The notes below the pieces were generated by a model that was not told the DNA's origin, made no database searches, and saw only the letters and a list, made by a program, of their open reading frames with translations. Of a stretch of DNA of 6,965 nucleotides, positions 5,076 to 6,965 are shown one piece after another. The position numbers and the translations under genes were made by a program. Source of the DNA: an uncultured Amylibacter sp. (GTDB lineage: Bacteria; Pseudomonadota; Alphaproteobacteria; Rhodobacterales; Rhodobacteraceae); the NCBI GenBank assembly GCA_937944065.1, contig CALDZS010000215.1, positions 1 to 6,965 on the forward strand. The letters run 5' to 3'. Position 1 is the stretch's first letter. Every line of letters begins with the position of its first letter.

Positions 5076-5468
5076 ATGAACGATCCTATCGGTGATATGT
5101 TGACACGCATCCGCAACGCTCAGTTGCGCGGCAAATCAACTGTGAAAACCCCCGCCTCGAAACTACGTGGTCGTGTGCTAGATGTCCTTGCGGACGAAGG
5201 CTACATCCGTGGTTATGACAATGCGACATCAACAGAAGGCCACCCAGAGTTGGAAATTTCTTTGAAATATTTCGATGGTGCCCCTGTGATCAAAGAACTG
5301 AAACGCGTTTCGACCCCAGGTCGTCGGGTTTATTCAGGCAGCCAAGATTTGCCAACAGTTCGCCAAGGTCTTGGTGTAGCAATCGTATCGACGCCAAAAG
5401 GCGTGATGTCAGATGCAAACGCACGCGCAGCCAATGTTGGCGGCGAAGTGCTTTGCACAATCTTCTAA
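5076..5468 (+). CDS. rpsH: Small-subunit ribosomal protein S8 (uS8)
   Basis: A 130-residue protein, the typical S8 length. It begins MNDPIGDMLTRIRNAQLRGK, continues with KTPASKLRGRVLDVLADEGY (24-43) and KRVSTPGRRVYSG (76-88), and ends with the S8 signature STPKGVMSDANARAANVGGE (105-124). S8 is a primary binder of the 16S rRNA central domain and, in enterobacteria, the feedback repressor of the spc operon; whether it plays that role here is not shown. AAGGGAGAG overlaps the preceding stop and lies about 6 nt before ATG. Gaps of 12 nt upstream and 10 nt downstream indicate tight co-transcription with rpsN and rplF. Confidence 0.98.
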   Translation: MNDPIGDMLTRIRNAQLRGKSTVKTPASKLRGRVLDVLADEGYIRGYDNATSTEGHPELEISLKYFDGAPVIKELKRVSTPGRRVYSGSQDLPTVRQGLGVAIVSTPKGVMSDANARAANVGGEVLCTIF

Positions 5469-5478
5469 GGGGGAAAAG

Positions 5479-6012
5479 ATGTCTCGTATTGGTAAAAAAC
5501 CTGTTCAACTGCCCAGCGGTGTAACTGCTACAGTTTCAGGACAAAAAGTCGAAATTAAAGGCCCCAAAGGCACTCGTTCGTTTACGGGTACTGATGATGT
5601 GACAATCACTCTAGAGGAAAACGCAGTGCAAGTCATGCCACGCGGATCTTCAAAGCGTGCGCGTCAACAATGGGGCATGTCACGCACTCAGGTTGCCAAT
5701 TTGGTGACAGGTGTAACTGACGGCTTTAAGAAAGAATTGGAAATTAACGGTGTTGGGTATCGTGCGGCGATGGAGGGTAACAAACTGAAACTTGCCCTTG
5801 GTCTGTCACATGACGTTCTATACGCCATTCCAGAAGGTGTGACCGTAACTGCACCGAAACCAACTGAAATCATCGTCGAAGGTATTGATCAACAATTGGT
5901 CGGCCAAGTTGCCGCCAACATCCGTCAATTCCGCAAGCCAGAGCCGTACAAAGGCAAAGGTATCAAATACAAAGACGAATATATCTTCCGCAAGGAAGGT
6001 AAGACCAAGTAA
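5479..6012 (+). CDS. rplF: Large-subunit ribosomal protein L6 (uL6)
   Basis: A 177-residue protein with the two repeated L6 domains: MSRIGKKPVQLPSGV at the start, VEIKGPKGTRSF (24-35), the inter-domain KELEINGVGYRAAMEGNKL (85-103), and the C-terminal signature PEPYKGKGIKYKDE (154-167). L6 binds helix 97 of 23S rRNA near the GTPase-associated centre of the 50S subunit. The start is ATG 5479, supported by AAGGGGGAAA directly after the rpsH stop and by alignment of MSRIGKKP with the family start. The same frame stays open upstream to an ATG at 5413, but that extension of 22 residues would lie inside rpsH and is rejected. Confidence 0.98.
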   Translation: MSRIGKKPVQLPSGVTATVSGQKVEIKGPKGTRSFTGTDDVTITLEENAVQVMPRGSSKRARQQWGMSRTQVANLVTGVTDGFKKELEINGVGYRAAMEGNKLKLALGLSHDVLYAIPEGVTVTAPKPTEIIVEGIDQQLVGQVAANIRQFRKPEPYKGKGIKYKDEYIFRKEGKTK

Positions 6013-6024
6013 AGGTAGCAAATC

Positions 6025-6384
6025 ATGGCACAAACAAGAAGAACATTGTTCCTCAAGCGTCGTATGCGCAACCGGAACAAGATCAAAAAATTGGCCGGTG
6101 GCCGCGCGCGTCTTAGCGTTCATCGTTCATCAAAGAACATTTCTGTTCAATTGATCGATGATGCTAACGGTGTAACGTTGGCATCAGCATCTACCCTTGA
6201 AAAAGGTTTGGGTGTTATTGGCAAAAACAACAAAGAAGCATCTGCAAAAGTGGGTTCTGCAATTGCAGAGCGCGCGAAAAAAGCAGGCGTTGAAGTGTGT
6301 TATTTCGATCGTGGCGGTTTCATCTTCCACGGTAAAGTAAAAGCACTTGCTGATGCAGCCCGCGAAGGCGGTCTGAAATTCTAA
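6025..6384 (+). CDS. rplR: Large-subunit ribosomal protein L18 (uL18)
   Basis: A 119-residue protein of normal L18 length. The Arg/Lys-rich N-terminus (RRTLFLKRRMRNRNKIKKLA, 5-24) is the rRNA-binding tail, followed by RARLSVHRSSKNISVQLIDD (27-46) and the family C-terminus CYFDRGGFIFHGKVKALADA (92-111) ending REGGLKF. L18 binds 5S rRNA together with L5 in the central protuberance. AAAGG (6011-6015) overlaps the rplF stop and lies 9 nt before ATG. The gap after the gene is 126 nt, much larger than the others in this operon (mostly 20 nt or less) and full of palindromes, so expression of rpsE and later genes may be set separately. Confidence 0.98.
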   Translation: MAQTRRTLFLKRRMRNRNKIKKLAGGRARLSVHRSSKNISVQLIDDANGVTLASASTLEKGLGVIGKNNKEASAKVGSAIAERAKKAGVEVCYFDRGGFIFHGKVKALADAAREGGLKF

Positions 6385-6390
6385 AACTGC

Positions 6391-6417
6391 AGATGGGCGC
6401 CGTTCTGGCGCCTATCT
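6391..6417 (+). promoter_or_regulatory. Strong hairpin after rplR
   Basis: AGATGGGCGCC (6391-6401) pairs with GGCGCCTATCT (6407-6417): eleven continuous pairs with one G-U, closed by a 5-nt loop (GTTCT). It begins 6 nt after the rplR stop. The bases that follow (CGATGATCC) are not a T-run, though TTTTT appears about 19 nt later, so it is not a standard intrinsic terminator. It could be a 3'-end stabiliser, a processing site or a partial attenuator between rplR and rpsE. Confidence 0.65.
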
Positions 6418-6436
6418 CGATGATCCAGGCATGTAT

Positions 6437-6450
6437 TTTTCTATAGAAAA
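6437..6450. repeat. AT-rich palindrome TTTTCTATAGAAAA
   Basis: A perfect 14-bp palindrome in the rplR-rpsE gap, 20 nt after the strong hairpin. A second small palindrome, GTGC-A-GCAC, follows at 6452-6460. It could be a protein-binding site or a weak RNA stem; no regulator can be named. Confidence 0.4.
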
Positions 6451-6475
6451 TGTGCAGCACTAGGGTTGATATAAC

Positions 6476-6487
6476 GGGGCATGCCCC
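6476..6487. repeat. GC-rich palindrome GGGGCATGCCCC before rpsE
   Basis: A perfect 12-bp palindrome ending 7 nt before the rpsE Shine-Dalgarno sequence (CGAAAGG, 6495-6501). As RNA it would give a short GGGG/CCCC stem with a 4-nt loop. TATAAC at 6470-6475, directly before it, resembles a -10 element, but no matching -35 element is seen at normal spacing, so an internal promoter is only a possibility. Confidence 0.4.
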
Positions 6488-6510
6488 AACAATTCGAAAG
6501 GCCACTACAT

Positions 6511-6965
6511 ATGGCAAGAGATGACAATCGTCGGGGTGGTCGCGATCGCGATGAAACTCCAGAATTCCAGGATCGCTTAGTCGCGATTAACCGCGTATCA
6601 AAAACCGTAAAAGGTGGTAAGCGTTTTGGTTTTGCAGCACTTGTTGTTGTTGGTGACCAAAAGGGCCGCGTGGGCTTCGGCAAAGGTAAAGCGAAAGAGG
6701 TTCCAGAAGCCATTCGCAAAGCTACCGAGCAAGCCAAACGTCAAATGATCCGCGTGCCGTTGCGCGAAGGTCGTACATTGCACCACGATGTAAAAGGTCG
6801 CCATGGTGCGGGTAAAGTGGTGATGCGTACAGCCCCACAAGGTACCGGTATTATTGCTGGTGGTCCGATGCGTGCTGTGTTCGAAATGTTGGGTGTTCAG
6901 GACGTTGTGTCTAAATCCATCGGTTCAGCAAACCCATATAACATGATCCGTGCGACTATGGACGG
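6511..6965 (+). CDS. rpsE: Small-subunit ribosomal protein S5 (uS5), cut by the window end
   Basis: The first 151 codons of S5, open to the end of the window with no stop. The N-terminus is charged (MARDDNRRGGRDRDETPEF). It is followed by the S5 RNA-binding domain with RLVAINRVSKTVKGGKRFGF (22-41) and ALVVVGDQKGRVGFGKGKAK (43-62). Downstream come PEAIRKATEQAKRQM, GTGIIAGGPMRAVFEM and IGSANPYNMIRATMD. S5 shapes the decoding centre and mRNA entry of the 30S subunit. The loop KGGKRF (34-39), where spectinomycin-resistance changes occur in other bacteria, looks unaltered. CGAAAGG lies 9 nt before ATG 6511. The full protein would be expected to end within a few dozen codons, with rpmD next in the canonical order, but that lies outside the window. 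Confidence 0.97.
   Translation, partial: MARDDNRRGGRDRDETPEFQDRLVAINRVSKTVKGGKRFGFAALVVVGDQKGRVGFGKGKAKEVPEAIRKATEQAKRQMIRVPLREGRTLHHDVKGRHGAGKVVMRTAPQGTGIIAGGPMRAVFEMLGVQDVVSKSIGSANPYNMIRATMD

Noticed and set aside
5413..5478. Upstream extension of rplF to an ATG at 5413
   Set aside because: It would lie inside rpsH in another frame. ATG 5479 has a strong Shine-Dalgarno sequence and matches the known L6 start.
6540..6551. TCGCGATCGCGA palindrome at the start of rpsE
   Set aside because: It is explained by alternating Arg-Asp codons (CGC GAT CGC GAT) in the S5 N-terminus.
1..6965. CRISPR arrays, insertion sequences, attachment sites, rRNA, toxin-antitoxin or defence genes
   Set aside because: No regularly spaced repeats, transposase or integrase sequence, terminal repeats with target duplications, or defence-related domains were seen on either strand.

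Overview
The window reads as alphaproteobacterial, most likely Rhodobacterales (Roseobacter-like) chromosome. The ribosomal proteins have alphaproteobacterial lengths and end-sequences, S14 is the zinc-free 101-residue form, and base composition is moderate (by eye near 50% GC). The genus cannot be named from sequence alone.

Layout. (1) 34-1354, + strand: a leucine-rich-repeat protein with a hydrophobic N-terminus, followed after 52 nt by a protein of the TIGR02466 / 2OG-Fe(II) oxygenase type. (2) 1363-2517, - strand, convergent with block 1 across only 8 nt: a class I polyphosphate kinase 2 (ppk2) followed after 12 nt by a small DUF465/YdcH-like protein, probably one transcript. (3) 2518-2998: a non-coding stretch holding a strong ribosome-binding site and a perfect FNR-type box (TTGAT-N4-ATCAA, 2571-2584) for ppk2, plus the leader of the ribosomal genes. 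(4) 2999-6965, + strand: rpmC, rpsQ, rplN, rplX, rplE, rpsN, rpsH, rplF, rplR, rpsE (L29, S17, L14, L24, L5, S14, S8, L6, L18, S5). rpsE runs off the window end.

The ribosomal genes follow the canonical end of the S10 cluster and the spc cluster. Most gaps are short and each gene has its own Shine-Dalgarno sequence. Block 4 encodes core parts of both ribosomal subunits. The gene normally before rpmC (rplP, L16) is absent, and unrelated genes on both strands sit there instead, so rpmC must be transcribed from its own promoter in the 475-nt gap. The ppk2/ydcH pair is a separate unit, probably oxygen- or redox-controlled through an FNR-family regulator.

No clearly new multi-gene system, mobile element, CRISPR array, tRNA or rRNA was found. 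The best leads are the FNR box before ppk2, the rplP-rpmC break, a hairpin between rpsQ and rplN, and an unusually long, palindrome-rich gap between rplR and rpsE.
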